In this document: piece after piece, positions 18,115 to 27,623 of the stretch | How positions within the stretch are numbered: position 1 is the stretch's first letter | Layout: each line of letters opens with the position of its first letter | Assembly: GCA_029054825.1 (NCBI GenBank) | Contig: JAIDEM010000218.1 | Span: forward strand, 1 to 32,420 | Length of the DNA stretch: 32,420 bases | Source of the DNA: Prevotella sp. | GTDB taxonomy: Bacteria > Bacteroidota > Bacteroidia > Bacteroidales > Bacteroidaceae | Direction of reading: 5' to 3' | Program-made: the position numbers and the translations under genes | The notes under the pieces: model-generated | What the model saw: only the letters and a program-made list of their open reading frames with translations | Databases searched by the model: none | Told to the model about the DNA's origin: nothing

Positions 18115-18450
18115 ATGAAAAAAATGTTTTGTTTTATTATCATCGCCTTATTGGCGACAGCTTGGTCTTTTGCCAAAGAAGAGCAGAAAGTGACAAATCC
18201 TGCACAGCAGGGTTACTATTGTACTCGTTGTGATGTACAGCTTAGGCAGATGCTTGTAAAGGTGGGGGAAAGAACCTGCCGTGCATGCAAGGGAAAAGGC
18301 TGGTATGGATATGGGCGTACAAAAGAAGAATGTCGTAAGAACGGTACTCTTTCTGATCCCTGCAACTATTGTGGTGGCAGAGGCGTAGCGGAAATAAAAG
18401 AATATAGATGGGTCTGTCCGAGATGCCAGGGAAGATTCAATGTGAGATAA
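18115..18450 (+). CDS. Exported small cysteine-rich DnaJ-type zinc-finger protein
   Basis: Signal peptide MKKMFCFIIIALLATAWSFA; CTRC, CRACKGKG, CNYCGGRG, CPRCQG motifs; no J domain. Confidence 0.72.
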   Translation: MKKMFCFIIIALLATAWSFAKEEQKVTNPAQQGYYCTRCDVQLRQMLVKVGERTCRACKGKGWYGYGRTKEECRKNGTLSDPCNYCGGRGVAEIKEYRWVCPRCQGRFNVR

Positions 18451-18587
18451 TATGCGCTTTTCTTGCATCCGTATACCGAACACTTGATTTCTCCATTCTA
18501 TATGGGGATATTGTGAGATGTGAAATCTAAAGTTCCGCGATACAATGTTTTTTATTATTGTATCGTGGAAAAACAAATGAAAATATC

Positions 18588-19223
18588 ATGATTGACTATA
18601 AAGAACTTTACAACAGGTCTATGTCAGGCGACAAGAACGCTTTTGACGACCTTGACGACATGGCCGGAAGTGGAAATGCTGAGGCACAGTATTTCCTGTC
18701 ACGTGTTTATGGCAGTGAGGACAGCCCGTTCAGGAACGAATCGCTTTCCGGATACTGGCTTAATAAGAGTGCAGGCTATGGATACGAGCCGGCAAGGAGA
18801 GCCTTGAATGGACTTACACCCGATATGAGGGAACTGTACGGACTTGCGGACAACACCTCTGAACCGGAAGACAATGAAGACCATGGCAAAGATGCCATAC
18901 CTTATGGCCTATGGTCTTTTTCCGGGCGTATAGACCGTACCACTTATGCCGTGTATGGCTTTACCGTAGGTGTCGTGGTCTCTTTGATATTCTTCTGTAT
19001 CGGCTTTTTTATCAACGAGCAGAGCGTCGGCAGAATGGCGGCTGATAATATCCGATTTATATTAAGAGTGGTTTTAAGTTATCCGCTTCTTACATTGTCT
19101 GCAAAGCGTGCACATGATTGCTCGTATTCCGGTTGGGTGGTCTTGATTCCGTTCGTTGGACTGTTTCTGTTGTTCAAGAAAGGTGTCTCTAAGGAAAACA
19201 AATATGGTCCGGTTCCAGAATGA
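18588..19223 (+). CDS. Sel1-like repeat plus DUF805-type membrane protein
   Basis: SGDKNAFDDLDDMAGSGNAEAQYFLSRVY, then WSFSGRIDRTTYAVYG...AKRAHDCSYSGWVVLIPFVGLFLLFKKG. Confidence 0.8.
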   Translation: MIDYKELYNRSMSGDKNAFDDLDDMAGSGNAEAQYFLSRVYGSEDSPFRNESLSGYWLNKSAGYGYEPARRALNGLTPDMRELYGLADNTSEPEDNEDHGKDAIPYGLWSFSGRIDRTTYAVYGFTVGVVVSLIFFCIGFFINEQSVGRMAADNIRFILRVVLSYPLLTLSAKRAHDCSYSGWVVLIPFVGLFLLFKKGVSKENKYGPVPE

Positions 19224-19257
19224 TGGTGTTCACGGGGACATAAATCAGGCAAAGTGA

Positions 19258-19301
19258 AATATAGGCAAAGAGCGGTAATATATTTGCTCTTTGCCTATAT
19301 T
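19258..19301. terminator. Convergent intergenic hairpin
   Basis: AATATAGGCAAAGAGC (19258-19273) / GCTCTTTGCCTATATT (19286-19301), perfect 16-bp dyad between convergent genes. Confidence 0.75.
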
Positions 19302-19404
19302 CGTCTACATCAATCCGGTCATTGGTGTTCAATCCGGTTTGTTTTTATCTCCGTTGTGTTGCAACCGTTTTGTCTTGTGCTTTTCCCGATGTTGTTAAGG
19401 AGGA

Positions 19405-20568
19405 TTATTTTTTCAGTTCACGGCGGTAGATGAGTACGGTGGTGAGGAAATAAACGGCAGTCTGTATCCACAGGGCGATGATTTCGGGACGGATATCCTG
19501 TATTCTTGCGCCCATGGAATTCATGGCGATGAAGCCCTTTATGCCGAAAGTGCTGGGGAACAGGTAGCTGAACCATTTCCACACCTCTGGAATACTGCTT
19601 GCCGGCCACGACACTCCTGCCATGAAGAGTAGGGGGACGCTGGTGAACACTACGATGAGGAATACGTCCTCGCGCTGGCGTATGATGCTCATGGCCGTCA
19701 TGCCGAAGAAGATGCATGACATGAGGAACGGCATGAGGAAGAGCAGGAAGTCCTTCCAGTAGATGATGCTTACGAAGCTGAAAATCTTGGGTATGACGAG
19801 GAGTATGTATGCCGCGAGCACGGTGTACAGGAGTATGTATGCCATCCATCTGCCTCCGATGATTTTCATGGTGCTGTCGTACAGAGGTTTCCGCGGTATG
19901 ATTCTGCCAGTCTCTTCGCGCTGGGTGCCGGTCCATAGCCCCATGCCGAGGAGCATTGTCTGCTGAAGGATGAGTATGAGTACTCCAGGGAGTATGAAAT
20001 TGCCGTATCCTCCTGTCGTGTTGAATATCGGGACATCCCTGCATTGCAGCGGCATTGTTGCGATTTCATCTTCACGTTCGGTATAGTTGCCGAGCAGTCT
20101 TGTCTGTATACCTGCACCCATGAGTCCCTGTATGCTCACGGCAGTCTGGTAGACGTTCTTGTATGCGAGCATCAGCGACATGTCGCAGTATACGCCGACG
20201 GTAGCCTGCTCCATCCTGTTTATGCGTCTGGCGAAGTCCTCGGGGAAGTAGAGCACTCCGTATGCCTTCTGGTGTCCGATGATGTCTTTCGCCTCGTTGA
20301 GGTCGTTTGCGTAGTAGCTTACCTTCACTTCAGGAGAGGCGTCGTACATCTGTATGAACTTGCGGCTATGTGATGAGAGGCTCTTGTCGACGACCACGAC
20401 AGGGACTTCATGCACGACCTCGTTGTTGTACACCCAGGAGTACAGCACAGGGTAGGAGAGAGGGATGACCAGGAGGATGAGCAGCATGCCCTCGTCCTTT
20501 ATCATACCAGTAATCTCCTGTTGCCATATTGCGCAGAGATGTCTTATATGTCTGAATATCTTGTGCAC
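19405..20568 (-). CDS. ABC-2 type transporter permease
   Basis: N-terminal TM then large extracytoplasmic domain (VVVVDKSLSSHSRKFIQMYDASPEVKV), multiple C-terminal TM segments; no Walker motifs. Confidence 0.88.
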   Translation of the reverse strand: MHKIFRHIRHLCAIWQQEITGMIKDEGMLLILLVIPLSYPVLYSWVYNNEVVHEVPVVVVDKSLSSHSRKFIQMYDASPEVKVSYYANDLNEAKDIIGHQKAYGVLYFPEDFARRINRMEQATVGVYCDMSLMLAYKNVYQTAVSIQGLMGAGIQTRLLGNYTEREDEIATMPLQCRDVPIFNTTGGYGNFILPGVLILILQQTMLLGMGLWTGTQREETGRIIPRKPLYDSTMKIIGGRWMAYILLYTVLAAYILLVIPKIFSFVSIIYWKDFLLFLMPFLMSCIFFGMTAMSIIRQREDVFLIVVFTSVPLLFMAGVSWPASSIPEVWKWFSYLFPSTFGIKGFIAMNSMGARIQDIRPEIIALWIQTAVYFLTTVLIYRRELKK

Positions 20569-20580
20569 GGTTTTTCCTCC

Positions 20581-21741
20581 TTATTTTACATAGACATATT
20601 GCTCGAAAGCCTTCTTTATCCTGCCGATGAAGAGCAGCGGCAGCAATGCGAAGAACAGTAGGGCGGCGACGTGTGGCCAGGAGTCTGCAAGCGGGTATCC
20701 GTTGAAGACGTTAAGGGCGTAGACAAGCCAGTAATGGCGCATTGGGAAAAGCCACGCAAGCGCCTCCAGCGGTGCGTCCATGGCAAATGCCGGGAATGCC
20801 GCACCTATCATCGAGAAGCTGAGCACGCCCCACAGGGAGCATATGCTCATGGCCATGCGCATGGACGGCATGAGCCCGAAGATGGCGAGTCCGAAACCCT
20901 GTCCTGCCAGTACGGCGAGTATACAGAGCGCGAGAATCCATGGCAGTCCTCCTTCGTGGGTGAACCCGAGTACGCTGAAGAGGTAGAATGCGTGTATGAG
21001 CATCATCGCGAGAAACAGCAATGTCTGCGGGAGCATCTTTCCTGCAAGGGCGATGAAGATGTTACCTCCTGCACGCTGCATCAGCTCCTTGCTACTTCCG
21101 TGTTTCACCTCAGTGCCTGCGGAGTATGCCGTGAGTATCATGATGAAGAGCATGATGGCGGCAGGGAGGAGCATGGTGGAGAGGTAAAGGTTGTAGCTTG
21201 TCGTGGGATTGTTGACAAGATGTACATCGAGAGTAATCGGTTGCAGGAATGTCATGGCCTGCCTGTCTGTAAGTCCTTTTGCCCGGAGTGTAGCCTGTGC
21301 CACGCCAGCGTTGGCGAGTGTCGTGACAGTCTTCAGGTCGCGGAAGAGCAGTGCGCCTGCTGTCAGTGATGTATTGGAGTAGTAGAAAGACACTGTCGGA
21401 GCTCTGCTTGCAAGCAGTTTGTCAGTGGTGCCTTCGGGTATGTACAGGAAGGCGTAGATGTCTCCGTGCTGTATCGCCTTTCTGGCTTCGCTTGCCGATG
21501 CATAGTGTGCCGCGACATGCGATGTCTGCATGCCGTCAAGGCGGCGTATTATGGCACGTGTCGTGCTTGTATTGTCAAGGTCCACGACACCTACCGGCAT
21601 CTCCTGTGGCTGTCCTTCCTCCATAAGTGATGTGAAATATACCATCACAAACAGCGGAAAGATGACCATGGAGAGGAGATACACAGGGTTTCTCCGTATC
21701 ATGCCGCATTCGCGTAGCATTATGTCAGCAAGTCTTCTCAA
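20581..21741 (-). CDS. ABC-2 type transporter permease
   Basis: MPVGVVDLDNTSTTRAIIRRLDGMQTSHVAAHYASASEARKAIQHGDIYAFLYIPEG; C-terminal TM bundle; no ATPase motifs. Confidence 0.88.
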   Translation of the reverse strand: MRRLADIMLRECGMIRRNPVYLLSMVIFPLFVMVYFTSLMEEGQPQEMPVGVVDLDNTSTTRAIIRRLDGMQTSHVAAHYASASEARKAIQHGDIYAFLYIPEGTTDKLLASRAPTVSFYYSNTSLTAGALLFRDLKTVTTLANAGVAQATLRAKGLTDRQAMTFLQPITLDVHLVNNPTTSYNLYLSTMLLPAAIMLFIMILTAYSAGTEVKHGSSKELMQRAGGNIFIALAGKMLPQTLLFLAMMLIHAFYLFSVLGFTHEGGLPWILALCILAVLAGQGFGLAIFGLMPSMRMAMSICSLWGVLSFSMIGAAFPAFAMDAPLEALAWLFPMRHYWLVYALNVFNGYPLADSWPHVAALLFFALLPLLFIGRIKKAFEQYVYVK

Positions 21742-21759
21742 TGTCCTGTCCTTTCTTTC

Positions 21760-22743
21760 TTATCTCTTTACGAGTGTCATTCCCGGGCGCAGGCCGTCAA
21801 ACGGGTTGATGGGACGTGCCTTTACCTCGAATGTCTTGAGGTCATACTGTCCGTTGGACTTTGTCGCTTTCCATGTGGCGTAGGAGCCTTGGTCCTTGAT
21901 ATAGTAGACCTTCATCTCGAGGTCTTTGCCGAATGCCGGGCAGAATGCCGTGAATGTGTCGCCTACTTTCATGCCGTTGAGCTGATCCTCGCGTATGTTG
22001 AATGTGGCGTATACGTTTTTCATCATGGATATTGTCATGATGGGCGAGCCAGTGCCGACGAGCTCTCCTGTCTTCGGGTATATGTCGCTCACCTCGCCGT
22101 CCATCTGCGCTGTCTGTACAGTCTCGTGTATATATGCTTCCACTTCCTGCAACGCGCCCTTTGCACGGCTTACCTGTGCTGCTGCGGCACGCTTCTCCTC
22201 TTTCCGCGCACCGTTGACAGCCATGTCGTACTGGCTCTTGGCAGCCTTCATCTGTGCTTCCATTGCCTTGTATGCAGCATATGTCTCGTCGCGCTTCTGC
22301 GCCGTCACGACACCCTCGTCGAAGAGTCTCTGTATGCGTTCGTAGCTTTTCTTTGCCACTTCTGCACCAGCCTGTGCCTGCCGGTATACTTCGTGTGCGC
22401 CGCGTATCTGCTCTTGTCTTGCACCGGCCTGTGCCATGTCTGACATTGCCTGTGCGGCATCTCCAGCACTTTCTGCCTGTGCCTTCTTTGCCATAATCTC
22501 CGGGCTGTCGAGGATGGCGAGAGTGTCTCCGGCCTTGACATAGTCGCCCTCCTTGACGCAGATTTCCAGTATACGTCCCGGTACCTTGCTTGACACGCGG
22601 TATTCTTCCACTTCAATCTCTCCCTGTATCTCCTCCTTTGCCGTGCCGATTGTGAAATAGCCAATCAGACCTACTACAAGAACCACAAGTGTGAATGCCA
22701 CCACTGCGAGCATTACACTCTTATTTTGCTGCTTCTCGTTCAT
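21760..22743 (-). CDS. HlyD-family periplasmic adaptor (membrane fusion protein)
   Basis: GEIEVEEYRVSSKVPGRILEICVKEGDYVKAGDTLAILDSPEI biotinyl-lipoyl-like motif, coiled-coil, one N-terminal TM. Confidence 0.92.
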   Translation of the reverse strand: MNEKQQNKSVMLAVVAFTLVVLVVGLIGYFTIGTAKEEIQGEIEVEEYRVSSKVPGRILEICVKEGDYVKAGDTLAILDSPEIMAKKAQAESAGDAAQAMSDMAQAGARQEQIRGAHEVYRQAQAGAEVAKKSYERIQRLFDEGVVTAQKRDETYAAYKAMEAQMKAAKSQYDMAVNGARKEEKRAAAAQVSRAKGALQEVEAYIHETVQTAQMDGEVSDIYPKTGELVGTGSPIMTISMMKNVYATFNIREDQLNGMKVGDTFTAFCPAFGKDLEMKVYYIKDQGSYATWKATKSNGQYDLKTFEVKARPINPFDGLRPGMTLVKR

Positions 22744-22818
22744 ATCGTTTTCTTTTTGTTTTTTCTTTTGTATGTTCTTTGTCTTTATAGCCGCCGGAAT
22801 GTCGTTGCGGCCATGGCG

Positions 22819-24303
22819 TCACTCCATGGTGCCCAGTGCCTTCTGCAGAGACAGCTGGCTCATGCGGACATCAATCTCGGCATCGATCTTCTGGCTTTTG
22901 GCCTGATACCATGCCGTTTGTGCCCCTATGACATCAGTGGAACTTATCACGCCTTCCTTGAATCCGAGGGTGGCGCAACGCAGATTCTCCTCTGCACTCT
23001 TGATGTTCTTGTCTGCCATGGCGAGTCTCTTGTTGGCTTCGCTTACCTTGAATTTCTGCTGGTTTATCTGCAGAGCCATCTTCTCCTTGGCGTCGGCAAG
23101 TTCATACTCTGCCATCATGGTCGCCGCCTTTGAAGCCCTGACCTTGTAAGTACCCTCAAACCAGTTCCATACAGGCACGCGGAGGATAATCCCGACATTC
23201 CATATACCGGAGAATTTCTTCTCAAATCCGTTGTATACATTCGGGTTAGAAATCATGTATCCGCCAGTGAGAGCCACCTGTGGCAGGAATGCAGCGCGGA
23301 CAAGGTTTGTCGTCTGTCGTGACATGTCTATGGCATTCTCGAGCATTTTCGTCTCCGCCCTGCTGTCTATAGCTGTCTGTGGGTCTACGGAGGTCTCGCT
23401 AATCAATGCGATGTTGTCGCTGTTTTCGTCGGCAAGGATGATGTCTGAGTCTATCGGCAGTCCGCACTGCTGGCAGAGAAGCATCTTCGCCAGTGCCACA
23501 CCGTTCTCTGCCTGTGTGAGTGCTATCTCGCTTTCGTTTACCTTTACAGCGACTTTCAGTCCGTCGGCTTTTGTCGCCACGCCTTCGCGTATCATCTTCT
23601 GCACATCGTCATGAAGCTGCACGACGAGTGTGTTGAAACGTTTTGCCAGTTCCTGTTTGTGGCGCAGGGAGACTACAAGCCAGTAGATATGGTCTGTCTC
23701 GTAGATGGTCTCATGTGTCCGCTGGTGTAGCCCGTTCTCCGCAAGCTCCTCCTGTATGTCCGCCATGTTGTTGAGAGCCCTTATCGCTCCTCCCATATAT
23801 ATAGGCTGTGTGAGCATTACAGAACCGGCGAATATCTGCCTTGTGTCGGTGCGGAAAGCGTCTGTTATGGCAGCGCCGATACTGTTGCCCTTGGTGTCTA
23901 TGCCCATAGATTGCAGGCCCTGCATCAGTTTCTGTGCCGCAGCTGGGGAAATGGTACCGTCGGCGATATATGGGCCGAGTACATTCTTAGCAAAGTCGCC
24001 TATGCCAGCCGATACCGTTGTGCCGAGATTGTTGAACAGGGTCTTCTGGCCGTCGTTCAGGATACTTATCTCCTTGCTGGTCAGTTCATAGCCGCCCAGT
24101 GCGGTGATGCGTGGCAGATACTTGGTGCGTGCCGACTTGCGCATGTTCATGGCCACATCCTTTTTCACCCGTCCGATTGCCAGTTGTCTGTTGTTGCTCA
24201 ATGCCAGAGCCCTGCAACTGTCCAGCGTCAGTGTCTGCGATACAGCCGGCAGTGTGGCGAGTGTCACGGCAATGTATAAGATGGTTCGCTTCATTTCTTG
24301 CAT
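22819..24303 (-). CDS. TolC-family outer membrane efflux protein
   Basis: Signal peptide; LTLDSCRALALSNNRQLAIGRVKKDVAMNMRKSARTKYLPRITALGGYEL; OEP repeats. Confidence 0.92.
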   Translation of the reverse strand: MQEMKRTILYIAVTLATLPAVSQTLTLDSCRALALSNNRQLAIGRVKKDVAMNMRKSARTKYLPRITALGGYELTSKEISILNDGQKTLFNNLGTTVSAGIGDFAKNVLGPYIADGTISPAAAQKLMQGLQSMGIDTKGNSIGAAITDAFRTDTRQIFAGSVMLTQPIYMGGAIRALNNMADIQEELAENGLHQRTHETIYETDHIYWLVVSLRHKQELAKRFNTLVVQLHDDVQKMIREGVATKADGLKVAVKVNESEIALTQAENGVALAKMLLCQQCGLPIDSDIILADENSDNIALISETSVDPQTAIDSRAETKMLENAIDMSRQTTNLVRAAFLPQVALTGGYMISNPNVYNGFEKKFSGIWNVGIILRVPVWNWFEGTYKVRASKAATMMAEYELADAKEKMALQINQQKFKVSEANKRLAMADKNIKSAEENLRCATLGFKEGVISSTDVIGAQTAWYQAKSQKIDAEIDVRMSQLSLQKALGTME

Positions 24304-24466
24304 AGGCTTTCCTTTTTATGTTTTCAGTGCCTTCTGGCGGTATTTATATAATGTATTATGCGTCTTCCTTTTCGTGCAGGATGTCTTTTCATGAGCCTCC
24401 TAAAGGCAATGCGGGATGTTCTTCCTCTGTATGTAATGCTTTGCGAAAACATTAGGAATACTTGTG

Positions 24467-24474
24467 CAAAGATA
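24467..24474 (-). promoter_or_regulatory. Putative -7 element for the TolC-HlyD-ABC2 operon
   Basis: TATCTTTG on the minus strand, about 160 bp upstream of the TolC start codon. Confidence 0.5.
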
Positions 24475-24747
24475 TTCAAATTTGTTTAAATCACAAGTAA
24501 TTCACAATCAGAAAGTCAAGTATTTTGGAGTTTTTAAAAGTTGCTTGGGAATCTGGAACATATTTTCATATAAAGAGAACAAAAGGTATATTCGGTCGTT
24601 TAGTCGTTTGCTTAGTTGCAGGTTGCTGTTCTTCGAAGCTTGATGTATCTATAGAGTCCACCAGTAAGTGCAACTTTTGTACAAAGTTACATATAATATA
24701 TGGAAAAGATCTGAACATTCAGTTGTATCGCACGTGAACTGTAACTA

Positions 24748-24877
24748 TATAAGGTCGGCAAAGGCATTGCGTATGCGTCCAATGCCCAGTTCATCAAGAG
24801 CCACTACTTTGATGTCATCTTCAGTACCTGTATGGCACGTGCCTGTTCCTCTTTGCTGCTATGTATCCCAGTTCCAT
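24748..24877 (-). pseudogene. Frameshifted, truncated 5' end of a DUF6361-like gene
   Basis: ATG at 24877, 1 nt after the helicase TGA. Three minus-strand frames in order give MELGYIA, SKEEQARAIQVL, TEDDIKVVALDELGIGRIRNAFADLI, then sequence identity stops. Confidence 0.5.
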
Positions 24878-24878
24878 A

Positions 24879-27623
24879 TCAAATGCAATTGTTGAGCTTT
24901 TCAATGATTCTCTCCTTTTCACCGCTCCCTTTTGTTGACAGCCTGAGCAACGGAAAGGAATAGATGGCGAAGATATGGTCTTTCATCCTATCCCGCTGAT
25001 ACTGTTCCGTCTTATCGTTATGGAAAGAATAGCCGTCGGTCTCAATAGCAAGCACAGGCTTCTTGCTGAGACTATTGATAACAAGGAAATCGACATGAGT
25101 GTTGTAATTGCTGGCATATGCCAGTTCCTCCTGCGACATAAGGGCTGTGTCCTTGATAATATGTCGGAGTGGTACGTGGCAGAATACCTTCAGACAGGAG
25201 AAACGGGTGTCTGATGTAAGTATGCTGTTGATTAAATGATATGTCATATTTTCTGAAGCATACTCGGAGATATGAGGCAAATGTTCAAGCATGGCCATTC
25301 TCTCTGCCGTATATTGTTCGTAGAGATAGTCGAAGATGGAGGATATCTTGCTGTCGGTAACGGTGCAGTTGTTGTAGTGGATGTAGTCGAGTAAGTCCAT
25401 GATGTTGCCATGTCTCTCCTGCTCATTGCCTGTCATCACGAGGCATAATTTCTTTTTTGCACGTGAAACAGCCACATTCAGGAGGTTGGCATCATCGGCA
25501 AATGGAGTTATCTGATTATCTACCACACTCATGATGATGGCATCCTTTTCCCTACCTTGGAATTTGTGTATGGTGGCGGCATCCAATTCCTCCATCTGGC
25601 AGTGGAACTGGTTAACTTGGTTTTTGTAGGGCGTGACAATGCCTATGTCTTCATATCCTGTCAGAGAAGGAAGCACCTCCTCACGCACCACGTCTATCTC
25701 ACGCTGGTTATACTGCCCTGTTGCATGGTTGCCTTTTCGGGTAAAATAGGCACAAAGTACATCCTCCTCTCCATGGTCACGAGTCATGATGAGCAGGTTG
25801 CCTCCATAGAACTTCTGGTTGCAGAAATTGATGATGCGAGGATGGCAACGGTAATGTTCACGGAGCATGGTTTCGGGCACATTTTTGATAACAGTGCGGA
25901 TGGACTCTAAAAAACTGTTCTTTGCGCAGTCATATCCTTTTGGGATATGGTGCTGCTCCATGATGGCTGTCAGTTTAGCCCTATCCTCAGCCGTCACCAC
26001 ATTGGAAAGTTGGAGCGTATCGCCGACTATTACGGCATTTTTTGCGCAAGTGAGAGCCAAGGCACCAGTCTCTACGGACACTTGCGAGGCTTCGTCCATG
26101 ATGATATAGTCGTAGGGCCTGTCACCACAAAGCCACGACCGGGCAGAGAAGGTGGTGCTCAACACTACGGGGTATCGTTTCAAGAATTCCTTGCCATGGG
26201 TCTTCATGTCCTTTGTGTCTTGGAAGAAGATGCTTTCCTTCTTGTCATATCTGCTATGGAGAGATGCTTTGAGCAGCGTCATAGAAGTATCTGTCAATGT
26301 CTTCGTCAGCAAGTCGGCATTGTATGTGGATAGTTCTTGCTTGATAGTTGACAAGCGTTCTTCTATCTCTGCACGTCGGTTGAGATAATATAGCGTCTGA
26401 AGTTCTATGATCAATAACTTCATGTCAGCCTGGTCATATCTGTTGCGCAGTCTCAGTCTGTATCGGCACACTATATGCATCCAGAGCGATTTCAATCCCT
26501 CTATCATTTTTGACCATAGACCATTTGGGACAATGAGTGTCCCAGCTGCCTTGGACTGATAATGTAGCCATAGACTGATGATGAGTGACGAACGCGTCCT
26601 TCTCTCCAACGGAGTATGTTCATCAATTCCATTATCCATGCAAAAGTGCTTCCATTCCAAATCAACATTTTGCTGTTCCTGACGCAGTATGGCATCCTCA
26701 TTCTGTAGCACATACACCTTGTCAAGGCTTTTGAGCGTATCGTGCAATGTTTTTATGCCATCCCACATAGAGCAAGGCCATGAAGAGACCTCTGTAGGAA
26801 TGACTGTCTGTTGGCAAAGAAAGAGAGCCTTGTTCTCCTTGCTGCCAAGCGGAGCCATAATGAATGCAAGACCGTATTTCTCCAACTTCTCCTGGACATT
26901 TGTTATGGCAGAGTTGTTGTTTGATACCACAAGCACGGTTTTTTCATTCCTTACGATATTGGCAATGATATTGAGAATGGTTTGTGTTTTTCCTGTTCCT
27001 GGAGGACCTTGCACCACGCTTACCTGATATTCAAAGGCTGCTGCCACGGCTCTCTTCTGGCTGGCATTGCAGCCAAACGGATATATCAAGTCCTTATGGA
27101 AGAGTTTCTTCACCTTGTGTTTGCTGGGATTGATGTAGCAAGCAGCTGCGGTCTTGTCGTCAATGAAATCCACTTTATTGTATACCTGCGATAATATACC
27201 CTCCTTATCATTCTCCTTCCGAAGCGGATTAATGGCAGCCACCTGTTTAAGGTAGGCAAAAGTGTTCTTCGAGGTCTCATCATCAAGACAGGTTTTGACT
27301 ACGTTAAGCTGCCCATCGGCATATTCTCCCTCAAAACCGCTATGGTATTTGACACGCCAGTAAATATTCTGTCCGTCTTCAAACTGCCATATCTCCGCTA
27401 CATCTGTCTGCAAACGACCACCTCGGAAAACTTTGTGAAGTTTTGGGATAAGCCATTGTGGCTTGGTGAGCCATATTACCTTGTCCGCACTATATGTATA
27501 GGACTTGGGGCTATTTTTAAAGCAGACACGAAAGGCAGAAGCACCCAACTTGCTGATGGATGCTATCTGCAATGTCTTCAACTCTCCGTTCAGGATAATA
27601 AGTGACTTGGTGAGGTTTTGCAT
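24879..27623 (-). CDS. SF1 (Upf1/Dna2-like) helicase with C-terminal PD-(D/E)XK-like nuclease domain
   Basis: Walker A GPPGTGKTQT, Walker B YIIMDEASQ, VGDTLQLS, HKFQGREKDAIIMS, NVAVSRAKKKLCLV; C-terminal HVDFLVINSLSKKPVLAIETDGYSFHNDKTEQYQRDRMKD. Confidence 0.9.
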   Translation of the reverse strand: MQNLTKSLIILNGELKTLQIASISKLGASAFRVCFKNSPKSYTYSADKVIWLTKPQWLIPKLHKVFRGGRLQTDVAEIWQFEDGQNIYWRVKYHSGFEGEYADGQLNVVKTCLDDETSKNTFAYLKQVAAINPLRKENDKEGILSQVYNKVDFIDDKTAAACYINPSKHKVKKLFHKDLIYPFGCNASQKRAVAAAFEYQVSVVQGPPGTGKTQTILNIIANIVRNEKTVLVVSNNNSAITNVQEKLEKYGLAFIMAPLGSKENKALFLCQQTVIPTEVSSWPCSMWDGIKTLHDTLKSLDKVYVLQNEDAILRQEQQNVDLEWKHFCMDNGIDEHTPLERRTRSSLIISLWLHYQSKAAGTLIVPNGLWSKMIEGLKSLWMHIVCRYRLRLRNRYDQADMKLLIIELQTLYYLNRRAEIEERLSTIKQELSTYNADLLTKTLTDTSMTLLKASLHSRYDKKESIFFQDTKDMKTHGKEFLKRYPVVLSTTFSARSWLCGDRPYDYIIMDEASQVSVETGALALTCAKNAVIVGDTLQLSNVVTAEDRAKLTAIMEQHHIPKGYDCAKNSFLESIRTVIKNVPETMLREHYRCHPRIINFCNQKFYGGNLLIMTRDHGEEDVLCAYFTRKGNHATGQYNQREIDVVREEVLPSLTGYEDIGIVTPYKNQVNQFHCQMEELDAATIHKFQGREKDAIIMSVVDNQITPFADDANLLNVAVSRAKKKLCLVMTGNEQERHGNIMDLLDYIHYNNCTVTDSKISSIFDYLYEQYTAERMAMLEHLPHISEYASENMTYHLINSILTSDTRFSCLKVFCHVPLRHIIKDTALMSQEELAYASNYNTHVDFLVINSLSKKPVLAIETDGYSFHNDKTEQYQRDRMKDHIFAIYSFPLLRLSTKGSGEKERIIEKLNNCI

